Source: Kiritimatiellia bacterium (GTDB taxonomy: Bacteria; Verrucomicrobiota; Kiritimatiellia; RFP12; UBA1067). Taken from it: DNA of 6,141 nt. Below, piece after piece: positions 6,109 to 6,141 of the stretch; within the stretch, counting starts at the first letter, position 1; each line of letters starts with the position of its first letter. A program made the translations under genes and the position numbers. Location: positions 1-6,141 of the forward strand of contig JAGOBZ010000200.1 in assembly GCA_017999015.1 (NCBI GenBank), given 5' to 3'. The notes beneath the pieces were generated by a model, which saw nothing but the letters and a program-made list of their open reading frames with translations, did no database searches and was not told where the DNA came from.

Positions 6109-6141
6109 AAAACTCTGTTTTCAGCAACGAAAGGAGAGTTG

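Overview
The window holds four genes, all on the minus strand, so transcription runs from position 6141 towards 1. The DNA is GC-rich and densely coding. The combination of an exosortase, non-Shine-Dalgarno starts, a DUF2961/GH172 protein and a C-terminal 'DPDxDGLxNLxEYAxGGDP ... RFMRVRL' tail suggests a Gram-negative bacterium of the PVC group (Verrucomicrobiota, Kiritimatiellota or Lentisphaerota). That assignment rests on family knowledge and was not tested by a search.

Layout in the order of transcription. (1) 6108-3940: a DUF2961/GH172-type glycoside hydrolase followed by beta-sandwich modules and a calcium-loop-like C-terminal module. Its active-site region is present, but roughly the first 115 residues expected for the family and any signal peptide are missing, and an in-frame stop lies just upstream of the ATG. 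(2) 3939-3883: a 57-nt gap with a perfect 10-bp palindrome and an AT-rich patch just before the next start. (3) 3882-1975: a membrane-anchored CapD/FlaA1/WbpM-type nucleotide-sugar 4,6-dehydratase. (4) 1978-182: an exosortase with an intact Cys/Arg/His triad, fused to an EpsI (DUF3485) domain. (5) 185-1: the first 61 codons of a WecA/TagO/MraY-type polyprenyl-phosphate sugar-1-phosphate transferase, running off the window.

Genes 3-5 look like one translationally coupled unit, joined by a GTGA overlap (1978-1975) and an ATGA overlap (185-182). The likely theme is envelope or exopolysaccharide assembly linked to exosortase protein sorting: the dehydratase modifies a UDP-sugar, the transferase loads the first sugar phosphate onto the lipid carrier, and the exosortase processes PEP-CTERM-type proteins elsewhere in the genome. 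No PEP-CTERM substrate is visible here.

The most unusual feature is the linker between the exosortase and EpsI halves (about 933-1150). It consists of three different short tandem arrays side by side, all built on a 7-nt or 3x7-nt period. One is a purine tract with seven copies of the perfect Shine-Dalgarno heptamer AAGGAGG, one is a GATTTAG array and one is an AACGCTS array, and together they are read as an open in-frame linker of about 70 residues. The EpsI half also carries a four-cysteine insert that looks like a zinc ribbon.
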